A stretch of DNA of 64,000 bases from Sphingobium scionense (GTDB lineage: Bacteria; Pseudomonadota; Alphaproteobacteria; Sphingomonadales; Sphingomonadaceae): contig NZ_JACIEU010000019.1 of the NCBI RefSeq assembly GCF_014197035.1, forward strand, positions 33,785-97,784. The letters run 5' to 3'. Under the pieces are notes generated by a model. It was not told the origin of the DNA, searched no databases, and worked only from the letters and a program-made list of their open reading frames with translations. This document shows positions 1 through 8,064 of the stretch, piece after piece. A program made the position numbers and the translations under genes. How positions within the stretch are numbered: position 1 is the first letter of the stretch; every line of letters starts with the position of its first letter.

Positions 1-176
1 CCGAGGCCGATGATCTGGGCCTGGAGAGTGGCACGCTCTATGACCCGATGGTCAATTATGATCGGGTCGAGGGCAAGTGGTTCGACTGGGATTATGACGG
101 CAAGCCGCAGGCGGTTTCGACGCGTACCGTTGACACGCCGGCTCAAAACGCCAAAGTCGATGTCGTGCAGCCTTAA
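1..176 (+). CDS. C-terminal fragment of an outer-membrane protein, probably TolC family
   Basis: An open frame enters from the left edge (first full codon at base 3) and runs 57 codons to TAA at 174-176. The tail is acidic and aromatic (LYDPMVNYDRVEGKWFDW), then low-complexity to the end. No domain can be proven from this piece. The TolC call rests mainly on my recollection that sphingomonads carry a TolC-type channel gene just before the PopZ gene, which starts about 70 bases downstream. The missing upstream sequence would settle it. Confidence 0.45.
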   Translation, partial: EADDLGLESGTLYDPMVNYDRVEGKWFDWDYDGKPQAVSTRTVDTPAQNAKVDVVQP

Positions 177-245
177 CCGCTTGTTAACCTGAACAGGTAA
201 TCATGGCGGAATAGGTGCGGAATGAAATTTGGACGGGAACTATCC

Positions 246-734
246 ATGGGTGACATGACCAAGGAACCCTCGATGGAAGAGATACTCTCGTCCATCAAGC
301 GGATCATCGCCGAAGAGGGCGAGGACGCCGTTCAGGCCGCGCCGCAGCGCCGCCAGAAGACCCCGATCGACCTGAGTGCCGCGCCCCATGCGGTGATGTC
401 GGCCGAGGTCGAGGAAGTGCTGGAACTGACCGACGAGATTCCGGTGGAGGAAGTGATGCCCGCGCCCAAGCCGACCCGCGCCGTGAAGGCTGTTGCCCAG
501 TCTGAATCGGACGGCGACTCGATCCTGTCGGTGGAAAGCGAAGTGGCCGCGCGCCATTCGCTCTCGGCCCTGTCCACCATGCTTGTCAGCCCGCGCGAGG
601 GCGAGGACAATACGCTTGAAGCTCTGGTCCGCTCGATGCTGCGACCGATGCTCAAGGAATGGCTCGACGCGCGCCTGCCCGCGCTGGTCGAGGACATGGT
701 CGCCAAGGAAATTTCCCGCATCACCGGCCGCTGA
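246..734 (+). CDS. popZ: PopZ-family (DUF2497) polar organising protein
   Basis: This 162-residue acidic protein has the two hallmarks of DUF2497/PopZ. The N-terminal helix reads EPSMEEILSSIKRIIAEE, and the C-terminal helical block (about residues 125-162) has the SMLRPMLKEWLDARLP pattern that drives self-assembly in Caulobacter PopZ. The middle is a low-complexity, Glu/Pro/Ala-rich linker. PopZ forms a cytoplasmic matrix at the cell pole that holds the chromosome origin and recruits polar proteins. I chose ATG 246 because family members start a few residues before the EPSMEEIL motif. An in-frame ATG at 222 would add eight residues. Confidence 0.85.
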   Translation: MGDMTKEPSMEEILSSIKRIIAEEGEDAVQAAPQRRQKTPIDLSAAPHAVMSAEVEEVLELTDEIPVEEVMPAPKPTRAVKAVAQSESDGDSILSVESEVAARHSLSALSTMLVSPREGEDNTLEALVRSMLRPMLKEWLDARLPALVEDMVAKEISRITGR

Positions 735-740
735 GGCCGG

Positions 741-766
741 GAGGCCGGCGAACGCGCTCCGGCCTC
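741..766 (+). terminator. Possible terminator hairpin after popZ
   Basis: GAGGCCGG (741-748) pairs with CCGGCCTC (759-766) around a 10-base loop, seven bases after the popZ stop. No T-run follows, so it is only terminator-like. A second GAGGCCGG copy at 733-740 could form the alternative stem. Confidence 0.35.
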
Positions 767-875
767 TTGCCGGGAACGTTAGCCGCGCCTAGACCACGGA
801 TCATCTCATCGACGCGCCCGGCCGTGCATCGCATGCGCCGGCACGCCGTGTTTTCGATCCGAGGGTGATTTTTTC

Positions 876-2948
876 ATGAAACATATCCTGCTTGCCGGCC
901 TTGGCGCACTGGCCCTGTCGCCGATGCTGTCGTCTGCGCTGGTGGCGCCGGCGGCTGCCCGTCCCTTCACGCCCAATGACATGGTGTCGCTGGACCGGGT
1001 GTCGTCGCCGACCGTGTCGCCGGACGGCAAGTGGATGGCCTATCAGCTGCGCAGCACCGATCTGGCCAATAATCGCGGGCGCACTGACCTCTATCTGCTC
1101 GCCATCGACACGGCGGGGCAGGCGCCCCGGCTGATCGCGTCGGTGCCCGACAAGAATGAGGCGTCGCCGGTCTTTTCGGCTGACGGCAGCGCGCTTTATT
1201 ATGTCTCCAACGCCAGCGGGGACGACCAGTTGTGGCGCGCGCCGATCGCCGGCGGTCAGCCGGTGCAGATCAGCAAGGCGCCTGGCGGCATTTCCGGTTT
1301 CCTGCTGAGCCCCCAGGGTGACAAGGTGGCGCTGTGGGCCGACCGTCCGGTAGGCGCGCGCACGATCGACGATGTCAAGGCGCCGGCCCCGCCGAGCGCG
1401 GGCAGCGGCCGGGTCTATGACCAGCTGTTCGTGCGCCACTGGGATACGTGGAGCGACGGCCAGCGCTCGCAGATCTTCGTCATGCCGGTCGCGGGTGGCA
1501 AGGCGGTGTCGGTGATGGGCGGCCTGGTCGGCGACAGTCCGTCCAAGCCCTTTGGCGGAGCGGAGGAACTGGCCTGGAGCGTGGATGGCAAGACGCTGTT
1601 CTTCACCCTGCGCGAGGCCGGGCGGATTGAACCGCTGTCGACCAACCTCGACATCTTCAGCGTGCCGGCCGACGGCAATACCAAGCCGGTCAACCTGACC
1701 GACGCCAATGACGCGACCGACACGATGCCGGTGGTGTCGCCGGACGGCAAATGGCTGGCCTATGCCGCGATGAAGCGACCCGGCTATGAAGCGGATCGGC
1801 TTGTGCTGATGCTGCGTAATATCGCGACTGGCGAGACGCGGGCGCTGACCGAGGGCTGGGACAGGTCGGTTGGGTCGATCGCGTGGGAGGCGAATGGCAA
1901 GGGGCTGCTGGTCACCGCCAATGATGTGCTCGACAATCCGGTGTTCCGGGTGGATGCCGCATCGGGCAAGGTGACGCGGCTCACCGAAAAGGGCCATGCC
2001 GGCAGCGTCGTGCCGCTGCCCGATGGCGGCTTCGTCTATGCGCTCGACAGCATCCAGTCGCCGGCCGATTTCTGGAAGATGCCAGCTGCGAAGGGCAAGG
2101 GGGGCAAGCCGGTGCGCCTGACGAATGTCAACGCGCAGAAGCTGGCCGGGGTGGATGATGTCTCGGTCCAGCGCTTCAGCTTCAAGGGCGCCAATGGCGA
2201 CACCGTCTGGGGGCAGATCGTCAAGCCCATGGCTGCCAAGGGCAAGCTGCCGGTCGCCTTCCTGGTGCATGGCGGGCCGCAGGGCAGCTTCAACGACAGC
2301 TGGTCCTATCGCTGGAATCCCAAGGCGTTCGCCGCCCATGGCTATGCCGCGGTGATCGTCGATTTCCATGGCTCGACCGGCTATGGCCAGGCCTTCACCG
2401 ATGCCATCAATCAGGATTGGGGCGGCAAGCCGCTGGAGGATCTGAAGCTGGGCTTGGCGGCTGCTGCGGCGAAGGACGCCAATGTCGACGCGGGCAATGC
2501 CTGCGCGCTCGGCGCCAGCTATGGCGGCTATATGATGAACTGGATCGAGGGGCAGTGGGCCGACGGCTTCAAATGCATCGTCCAGCATGACGGCGTGTTC
2601 GACGCCCGCGCCATGGCCTATGAGACCGAGGAACTGTGGTTCGACGAATGGGAGCATGGCGGCCCCTATTATGAGAAGCCCGAAGAGTTCGAGAAATGGA
2701 ACCCGGTCAATCATGTCGCCCAGTGGAAGACGCCGATGCTGGTCGTGACCGGCGAGAAGGATTTCCGCATTCCCTATACCCAGGGGCTGGCTGCCTTCAC
2801 TGCGTTGCAGCGGCGCGAGATTCCGTCGCGGCTGGTCGTCTTCCCGGACGAGAATCACTGGGTGTTGAAGCCCAAGAACTCGCTGCAATGGTATGATGAG
2901 GCGCTGGGCTGGCTGGACCAGTGGACCGGCACGGCGAAGGGGAAATGA
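876..2948 (+). CDS. Exported S9-family prolyl oligopeptidase / acylaminoacyl-peptidase-like serine peptidase
   Basis: This 690-residue protein begins with a signal peptide (residues 1-28, ending AAAR). A beta-propeller region follows with repeated SPDGKWxAY blades, as in TolB/DPP-IV-type peptidases, then a C-terminal alpha/beta-hydrolase domain. The catalytic triad can be read directly: Ser548 in GASYGGYM, Asp629 in GEKDFRIP and His661 in DENHW. The HGGPQ motif supplies the oxyanion hole. It should cleave short peptides in the periplasm, releasing dipeptides or acylated residues. The gene stands alone, with popZ upstream and a small two-gene pair downstream. The exact specificity (DPP-IV-like or acylaminoacyl) cannot be read from sequence. 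Confidence 0.9.
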   Translation: MKHILLAGLGALALSPMLSSALVAPAAARPFTPNDMVSLDRVSSPTVSPDGKWMAYQLRSTDLANNRGRTDLYLLAIDTAGQAPRLIASVPDKNEASPVFSADGSALYYVSNASGDDQLWRAPIAGGQPVQISKAPGGISGFLLSPQGDKVALWADRPVGARTIDDVKAPAPPSAGSGRVYDQLFVRHWDTWSDGQRSQIFVMPVAGGKAVSVMGGLVGDSPSKPFGGAEELAWSVDGKTLFFTLREAGRIEPLSTNLDIFSVPADGNTKPVNLTDANDATDTMPVVSPDGKWLAYAAMKRPGYEADRLVLMLRNIATGETRALTEGWDRSVGSIAWEANGKGLLVTANDVLDNPVFRVDAASGKVTRLTEKGHAGSVVPLPDGGFVYALDSIQSPADFWKMPAAKGKGGKPVRLTNVNAQKLAGVDDVSVQRFSFKGANGDTVWGQIVKPMAAKGKLPVAFLVHGGPQGSFNDSWSYRWNPKAFAAHGYAAVIVDFHGSTGYGQAFTDAINQDWGGKPLEDLKLGLAAAAAKDANVDAGNACALGASYGGYMMNWIEGQWADGFKCIVQHDGVFDARAMAYETEELWFDEWEHGGPYYEKPEEFEKWNPVNHVAQWKTPMLVVTGEKDFRIPYTQGLAAFTALQRREIPSRLVVFPDENHWVLKPKNSLQWYDEALGWLDQWTGTAKGK

Positions 2949-2999
2949 GCCTTTAAGGGCGTAGCCCGGCCTGCTATATTGATGGGGAAGGAAGGCGAT

Positions 3000-3203
3000 A
3001 TGACCCGCAAGAATGTTCGACCCAGTGATCTGAAAACGAAGATCGTCCATGCGCCTGACGGGACGCCGGTGCGATTGAAGGTGGTGAACGCCGACAGTCA
3101 GACTCTGGGCGAGGATCTGTTGGCAGCCTTCCGCTCCAATGTGCGCCGGGTTGTGGATGAGCGACGCAAGCGCGGTCATGCCCAAGACGCCGCGCAAGCC
3201 TGA
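3000..3203 (+). CDS. Small basic protein, candidate antitoxin partner of the zeta-like gene
   Basis: This 67-residue protein starts at ATG 3000 behind a good GGAAGG ribosome site. It is rich in Lys and Arg, especially near the end (RRVVDERRKRG). I recognise no domain and it is not similar to the epsilon antitoxin. Its 3' end overlaps the downstream zeta-like gene by 26 bases in another frame, the arrangement expected of an antitoxin-toxin pair. An in-frame ATG at 2979 would add seven residues but has a poorer ribosome site. Antitoxin function is inferred only from size, order and overlap. Confidence 0.6.
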   Translation: MTRKNVRPSDLKTKIVHAPDGTPVRLKVVNADSQTLGEDLLAAFRSNVRRVVDERRKRGHAQDAAQA

Positions 3204-3810
3204 ACGCCCGGTTCTCTGGATTATTGCCGGCCCCAATGGGAGCGGCAAGAGTACCTTTTACAATCGCACGGATATCGAGGGCTGGGGCGGCTCGGTCTGG
3301 ATCATCAATCCGGACCTGCTGACCCAGCATATCGTCACCGAGGAAAAGTTGCCGCTGGAGCGTGCCAATCTGGAGGCGGTACAGCGGATTGAATCCTGGT
3401 TGAACCATTCGCTCGACGTGTATCAGACGATCGGTGTGGAGACGGTTCTGTCTTCGCCCAAATATCGCAAGCTGGTCGATCGGGCTCATGAGCGCGGTTT
3501 TCGGGTCCGCATGATCTATGTGCTACTGGCATCGGCCGAACTGCAGGCTGCGCGTATTCGCGTGCGTGTGGTCGAGGGCGGCCATGATGTGCCGGCGGAC
3601 AAGGTCATGGCGCGGCGGGCACGCTCCTTTGAGCAACTGGCTTGGTTCGTCCAGCATGTCGATGACTGCTATATTTACGACAATTCTACCGGCGAACCGG
3701 CCCTGTTGGCGCAAAAAGCAGAGGGTGGCGTCTGGTTGTGGGACAAGCTGCCGCCCGATCTGGAAGAAATATTCCTCTCTGCGGCCGTTCCGATGGGCGG
3801 CTTGAGCTAG
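3178..3810 (+). CDS. Zeta-toxin-like P-loop kinase
   Basis: This 210-residue protein opens with a Walker A motif, GPNGSGKST (residues 18-26), in the context PVLWIIAGPNGSGKST typical of zeta toxin / AAA_33 kinases. Further on are INPDLL, a VETVLSS segment and an Arg-rich helix (RARSFEQL), which match the substrate-binding layout of the family. Zeta toxins phosphorylate UDP-N-acetylglucosamine and block peptidoglycan synthesis, but many chromosomal relatives are uncharacterised. The start at ATG 3178 sits inside the preceding small gene. ATG 3157 is an alternative adding seven residues. valS follows within 50 bases. Confidence 0.75.
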   Translation: MPKTPRKPERPVLWIIAGPNGSGKSTFYNRTDIEGWGGSVWIINPDLLTQHIVTEEKLPLERANLEAVQRIESWLNHSLDVYQTIGVETVLSSPKYRKLVDRAHERGFRVRMIYVLLASAELQAARIRVRVVEGGHDVPADKVMARRARSFEQLAWFVQHVDDCYIYDNSTGEPALLAQKAEGGVWLWDKLPPDLEEIFLSAAVPMGGLS

Positions 3811-3854
3811 CGAAACATTGGAAAAAGTCGGCAGACATGGTTATGGGCGCGATC

Positions 3855-6554
3855 ATGACCGAGCTGCCGAAAACATTCGACCCCGCCGCCATCGAGACCC
3901 GCTGGTATCAGCATTGGGAAACCAATGGCCTGTTCCGTCCGGATCGTCCGGGCGCCGAACCCTTCACCATCGTCAATCCGCCGCCGAACGTGACCGGCAG
4001 CCTGCATGTCGGCCATGCGCTCGACAATACGCTGCAGGACATTGTCGTGCGCTATGAGCGGCTGCGCGGCAAGGATGCACTGTGGGTGGTCGGCACCGAC
4101 CATGCCGGCATCGCGACGCAGATGGTGGTCGAGCGGCAGCTGAACGCGGCCGGGCAGAAGCGCATCGATTTCAGCCGCGACGATTTCGTCGCCAAGGTGT
4201 GGGACTGGAAGGCGGAAAGCGGTGGCGCGATCACCAGCCAGTTGCGGCGTCTGGGCTGTTCGATGGACTGGGCCAATGAGCGCTTCACCATGGATGAGGG
4301 CTTTTCCAGGGCCGTCATCAAGGTTTTCGTGGAACTGCACCAGCGCGGCCTGCTCTATCGCGACAAGCGGCTGGTCAATTGGGATCCGCATTTCCGCTCG
4401 GCCATTTCCGACCTGGAGGTCGAGACGACCGAAACCAAGGGTGGCTTCTGGCGCTTCCGCTATCCGCTGGCCGACGGCGTCACCCTGGCCGATGGCAGCG
4501 ACCATATTGTCGTCGCCACCACCCGCCCGGAAACCATGCTGGCCGACATGGCGGTCGCGGTGAATGCACAGGATCCGCGCTATCAGGCGGTCATCGGCAA
4601 GGAAATTCTCCAGCCGATCACCGGTCGCCGCTTCAAGATCGTCGCCGACGAACATGCCGATCCGGAATTGGGTTCGGGCGCGGTCAAGATCACGCCGGGC
4701 CATGACTTCAACGATTTCGAAGTCGGCAAGCGCGCGGGCATGAAGGCGGCGGACATGCTGAACATGTTCGATGCCGACGCCAATGTCGTGCAGACCGCCG
4801 ACGGCCTGATCCCCGATCGCTTCCTGGGGCTGCACCGCTTCAAGAAGGATGGCGTGGACGGCGCACGCGAGCTGGTGGTGGCAGAGATGAAGGCGCTGGG
4901 CCTGCTGGAGCCGCACCTCACCAAGAACAAGGAAGGCGAGGAAGTCGCCGCCGATTTCGAGCCGCGCACGATCCAGACCCCCTATGGCGACCGTTCGGGC
5001 GTAGTGATCGAGCCCTGGCTGACCGACCAATGGTATGTCGATGCCGGCAAGCTGGCGGTGGCGCCGATGCAGGCGGTGCGCGACGGCCGTATCGAGATTG
5101 TCCCCAAGAGCTGGGAAAAGACCTTCTTCAACTGGATGGAGAATATCCAGCCCTGGTGCGTGTCGCGCCAGCTGTGGTGGGGCCATCAGATCCCGGCCTG
5201 GTTCGATGACGAAGGCAATGCCTATGTCGCCGAAACCGAGGAAGAGGCGCAGTTGCAGGCCGGCAACAAGAAGCTGGTGCGCGATCCCGACGTGCTCGAC
5301 ACCTGGTTCTCGTCCGCTTTGTGGCCGTTCGGCACGCTGGGCTGGCCGGAACAGAGCGATACGCTCAGCCGCCATTATCCCAATGACCTGCTGATCTCCG
5401 GCTTCGACATCCTGTTCTTCTGGGATGCCCGCATGGCGATGCAGGGCATGGAATTCATGGGCGATGTGCCGTGGAAGAAGCTCTATCTCCATGGCCTGGT
5501 GCGCGCAGCCGACGGCCAGAAAATGTCCAAGTCCAAGGGCAATGTGGTCGATCCGCTGGGCCTGATCGACAAGTTCGGCGCGGACGCGCTGCGTTTCTTC
5601 ATGGCGGCGATGGAAAGCCAGGGCCGCGACGTGAAGATGGATGAGAAGCGGGTCGAGGGCTATCGCAACTTCGCGACCAAGCTGTGGAACGCGGCGCGCT
5701 TCCTGCAGGCCAATGGCGTCACCGCCTCGACCAGCCGCGAAGCGCCGCATGCGACGCTGCCGGTCAACCGCTGGATCGTCGCTGAAACGGTGGCGACGGT
5801 GCAGGCGATCGACACCGCCATGGCCGAACTGCGCTTCGACGCGGGCGCCAACGCCATCTATCACTTCGTCTGGGACCAGTTTTGCGACTGGTATATCGAA
5901 CTCACCAAGGGTTCGATGGATGATGAGACGAAGGCGGTCGCGGGCTGGGCATTCGACCAGATCCTGGTCATGCTGCACCCGTTCATGCCCTTCATCACCG
6001 AAGAGCTGTGGCAACTGACTGGGCAGCGCGCGCAGGAGCTGATCGTGGCTGAGTGGCCGGTCGCCCTTTATGAGGTCGACACCGATGCACAGGGCGAGAT
6101 CGACTGGTTGATCCGGCTGGTGAGCGCGATCCGCACCGCGCGGACCGAACTCAACGTGCCGCCGGGCGCCAAGCTGCGCATGGTCGTGCGCGATGCGTCG
6201 GAAACGACGCGCGGTCGTTTGGATCGCCAGGGTGCGGCGCTGGCGCGCCTGGGCCGGATCGAGAGCCTGGCCTTTGGCGAGGATGTCGCCGGCGGCGCGG
6301 CGCAGATCGTTGTCGACGAGGCGATCTTCATCCTGCCGCTGGAAGGCGTGATCGACATCGCGGCGGAAAAGACCCGCCTCGAAAAGGCGCTGGCGTCGGC
6401 GGCCAAGGAGCGGGATTCGCTGGGCGGCCGCCTGTCCAACCCGGCCTTTGTCGAGAAGGCCAAGCCCGAGGCCGTGGCCAAGGCGCGCGAGGACCATGCC
6501 GAAAAGACCGCTGAGGCGGAAAGGCTGAAGGCGGCACTGGACCGGCTGGGCTGA
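3855..6554 (+). CDS. valS: Valyl-tRNA synthetase
   Basis: This class I aminoacyl-tRNA synthetase of 899 residues charges tRNA-Val. The HIGH motif is HVGH (residues 51-54, after PPNVTGSL) and the KMSKS motif is exact (residues 556-560). The large CP1 editing domain lies between them, with the TTRPETMLAD motif. The anticodon-binding domain follows, and the C-terminal coiled-coil arm typical of ValRS runs to the end (EKTRLEKAL through AERLKAALDRLG). The frame is open further upstream, with ATGs at 3837 and 3843. I chose 3855 because the family starts MTELPKTFDP, though GGAAAAAG lies at a usable distance before 3837. Confidence 0.97.
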   Translation: MTELPKTFDPAAIETRWYQHWETNGLFRPDRPGAEPFTIVNPPPNVTGSLHVGHALDNTLQDIVVRYERLRGKDALWVVGTDHAGIATQMVVERQLNAAGQKRIDFSRDDFVAKVWDWKAESGGAITSQLRRLGCSMDWANERFTMDEGFSRAVIKVFVELHQRGLLYRDKRLVNWDPHFRSAISDLEVETTETKGGFWRFRYPLADGVTLADGSDHIVVATTRPETMLADMAVAVNAQDPRYQAVIGKEILQPITGRRFKIVADEHADPELGSGAVKITPGHDFNDFEVGKRAGMKAADMLNMFDADANVVQTADGLIPDRFLGLHRFKKDGVDGARELVVAEMKALGLLEPHLTKNKEGEEVAADFEPRTIQTPYGDRSGVVIEPWLTDQWYVDAGKLAVAPMQAVRDGRIEIVPKSWEKTFFNWMENIQPWCVSRQLWWGHQIPAWFDDEGNAYVAETEEEAQLQAGNKKLVRDPDVLDTWFSSALWPFGTLGWPEQSDTLSRHYPNDLLISGFDILFFWDARMAMQGMEFMGDVPWKKLYLHGLVRAADGQKMSKSKGNVVDPLGLIDKFGADALRFFMAAMESQGRDVKMDEKRVEGYRNFATKLWNAARFLQANGVTASTSREAPHATLPVNRWIVAETVATVQAIDTAMAELRFDAGANAIYHFVWDQFCDWYIELTKGSMDDETKAVAGWAFDQILVMLHPFMPFITEELWQLTGQRAQELIVAEWPVALYEVDTDAQGEIDWLIRLVSAIRTARTELNVPPGAKLRMVVRDASETTRGRLDRQGAALARLGRIESLAFGEDVAGGAAQIVVDEAIFILPLEGVIDIAAEKTRLEKALASAAKERDSLGGRLSNPAFVEKAKPEAVAKAREDHAEKTAEAERLKAALDRLG

Positions 6555-6598
6555 GCCGCCTAGCCTGCGCCGCAATCGGGGATAAGGGGTAAGGGCGA

Positions 6599-8050
6599 AT
6601 GACAGCAGGGGCACAAGGGGCGCGGGACCTGACGCAGGGGCCGATCGCCTCCACCTTGCTGACATTCGCCATCCCGACGCTGGCGTCCAATATCCTCCAG
6701 TCGCTGAACGGATCGATCAACGCGATCTGGGTCGGCCGTTTCCTGGGGCCTCAGGCGCTCGCCGCGACGGCGAATGCCAATATCATCATGTTCCTGATGT
6801 TTTCCGTCGTGTTCGGCTTTGGCATGGCATCGACGGTAATGATCGCGCAGGCGGTCGGCGCGCGCGATATGGACGCGGCACGGCGCGCCTTCGGTTCGGC
6901 AGTCGGCTTCTGCTTCCTGCTGGCCATGGGCGTTGCCGTGGCGGGCTGGTTCGGCGGGCCGGCGCTGCTGCGCCTGCTGGCGACGCCGCCTGAGGCGTTC
7001 GACATGGCTCTGACCTATTTGCGGGTGATCTTCGTCGCCATGCCGGCCGGGCTGCTGAGCGTCATGATGATGATGGGCCTGCGCGGGACCGGCGACGCGC
7101 GCACCCCGCTGATCTTCATGATCCTGTCGGTGGCGATCGACCTGGTGCTCAATCCTGTGCTGATCCTGGGGCTGGGGCCGATCCCGGCAATGGGCATCGG
7201 CGGATCGGCGGCGGCGACGGCGGCGGCCGGCTTCATCAGCCTGATCGCCCTCATCATCTATTGCTATGCCAAGGATCTGCCGCTGCGGCTGCGCGGCGCG
7301 GAACTGGGCTACCTCAGGCCCGCGATGGACGAGATGCGGGTATTGGGTGCCAAGGGGCTGCCGATGGGTTTGCAGATGATCGTCATGTCGGTGTCGGGGC
7401 TGGTCATGATCGGCCTCGTCAACCGCGAAGGGTTTCTGGTGACGGCCGCCTATGGCGCGGCGCAGCAGATCTGGACCTATCTGCAGATGCCGGCCATGGC
7501 GATGGGCGCGGCGGTCAGCGCGATGGCGGCGCAGAATATCGGTGCGGGCCGCTGGGATCGGATCAGCAGGATCACGGGCTATGGGGTTTCCTATCTGCTG
7601 GCGATCACCGGCGCGATGGTGGTCGTCATCCTGATCTTCCACGAAGCGCTGCTGGCGCTGTTCCTGAGCCATAACCAGGCGGTGATCGACGCAGCCTGGA
7701 ACATGCAGTTGCTGGCAAGCTGGAGCTTCATGCTGTTTGGCTGCACCATGATCCTGTTCGGGGTGATGCGCGCCAATGGCGTGGTGGTGGCGCCGCTGCT
7801 GATCCTGGTTTTCACCCTCTTCGCGGTGCGGCTGGGCTTCTATTATCTCGCCTATCCCCGGATCGGCGCGGATGCGCTGTGGCTGAGCTTCCCGGTGGGT
7901 TCGGCGGTTTCGCTGACGCTTGCGACCCTGCTCTACCTGCAGGGCGGCTGGCGCAAGGCCAGGCTGATGGTGCCGATTCACGAGGAGGAATGTCGTGAAG
8001 CGGTGCATAGCGAGACCGAGCCGGCGGGGCGGATCGCACCGACCGGCTGA
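6599..8050 (+). CDS. MATE-family efflux transporter
   Basis: This is a 483-residue inner-membrane protein with about twelve hydrophobic segments in two related halves. Family landmarks include the N-terminal LASNILQSLNGSINAIWVGR stretch and GLRGTGDART at the end of the first half. MATE proteins expel drugs or metabolites using a sodium or proton gradient. ATG 6599 follows a purine-rich ribosome site and lies 44 bases after valS, so it may be read together with it. The soluble C-terminal tail (HEEECREAVH onward) is short and not conserved as far as I know. The substrate cannot be predicted. Confidence 0.88.
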   Translation: MTAGAQGARDLTQGPIASTLLTFAIPTLASNILQSLNGSINAIWVGRFLGPQALAATANANIIMFLMFSVVFGFGMASTVMIAQAVGARDMDAARRAFGSAVGFCFLLAMGVAVAGWFGGPALLRLLATPPEAFDMALTYLRVIFVAMPAGLLSVMMMMGLRGTGDARTPLIFMILSVAIDLVLNPVLILGLGPIPAMGIGGSAAATAAAGFISLIALIIYCYAKDLPLRLRGAELGYLRPAMDEMRVLGAKGLPMGLQMIVMSVSGLVMIGLVNREGFLVTAAYGAAQQIWTYLQMPAMAMGAAVSAMAAQNIGAGRWDRISRITGYGVSYLLAITGAMVVVILIFHEALLALFLSHNQAVIDAAWNMQLLASWSFMLFGCTMILFGVMRANGVVVAPLLILVFTLFAVRLGFYYLAYPRIGADALWLSFPVGSAVSLTLATLLYLQGGWRKARLMVPIHEEECREAVHSETEPAGRIAPTG

Positions 8051-8064
8051 GGCAGGGCGCGCGT

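Noticed and set aside
801..6665. Very long open frames on the minus strand opposite the S9 peptidase and valS
   Set aside because: They mirror strongly supported genes, are rich in Arg/His/Gln/Gly as expected for high-GC shadows, and lack ribosome sites and family motifs.
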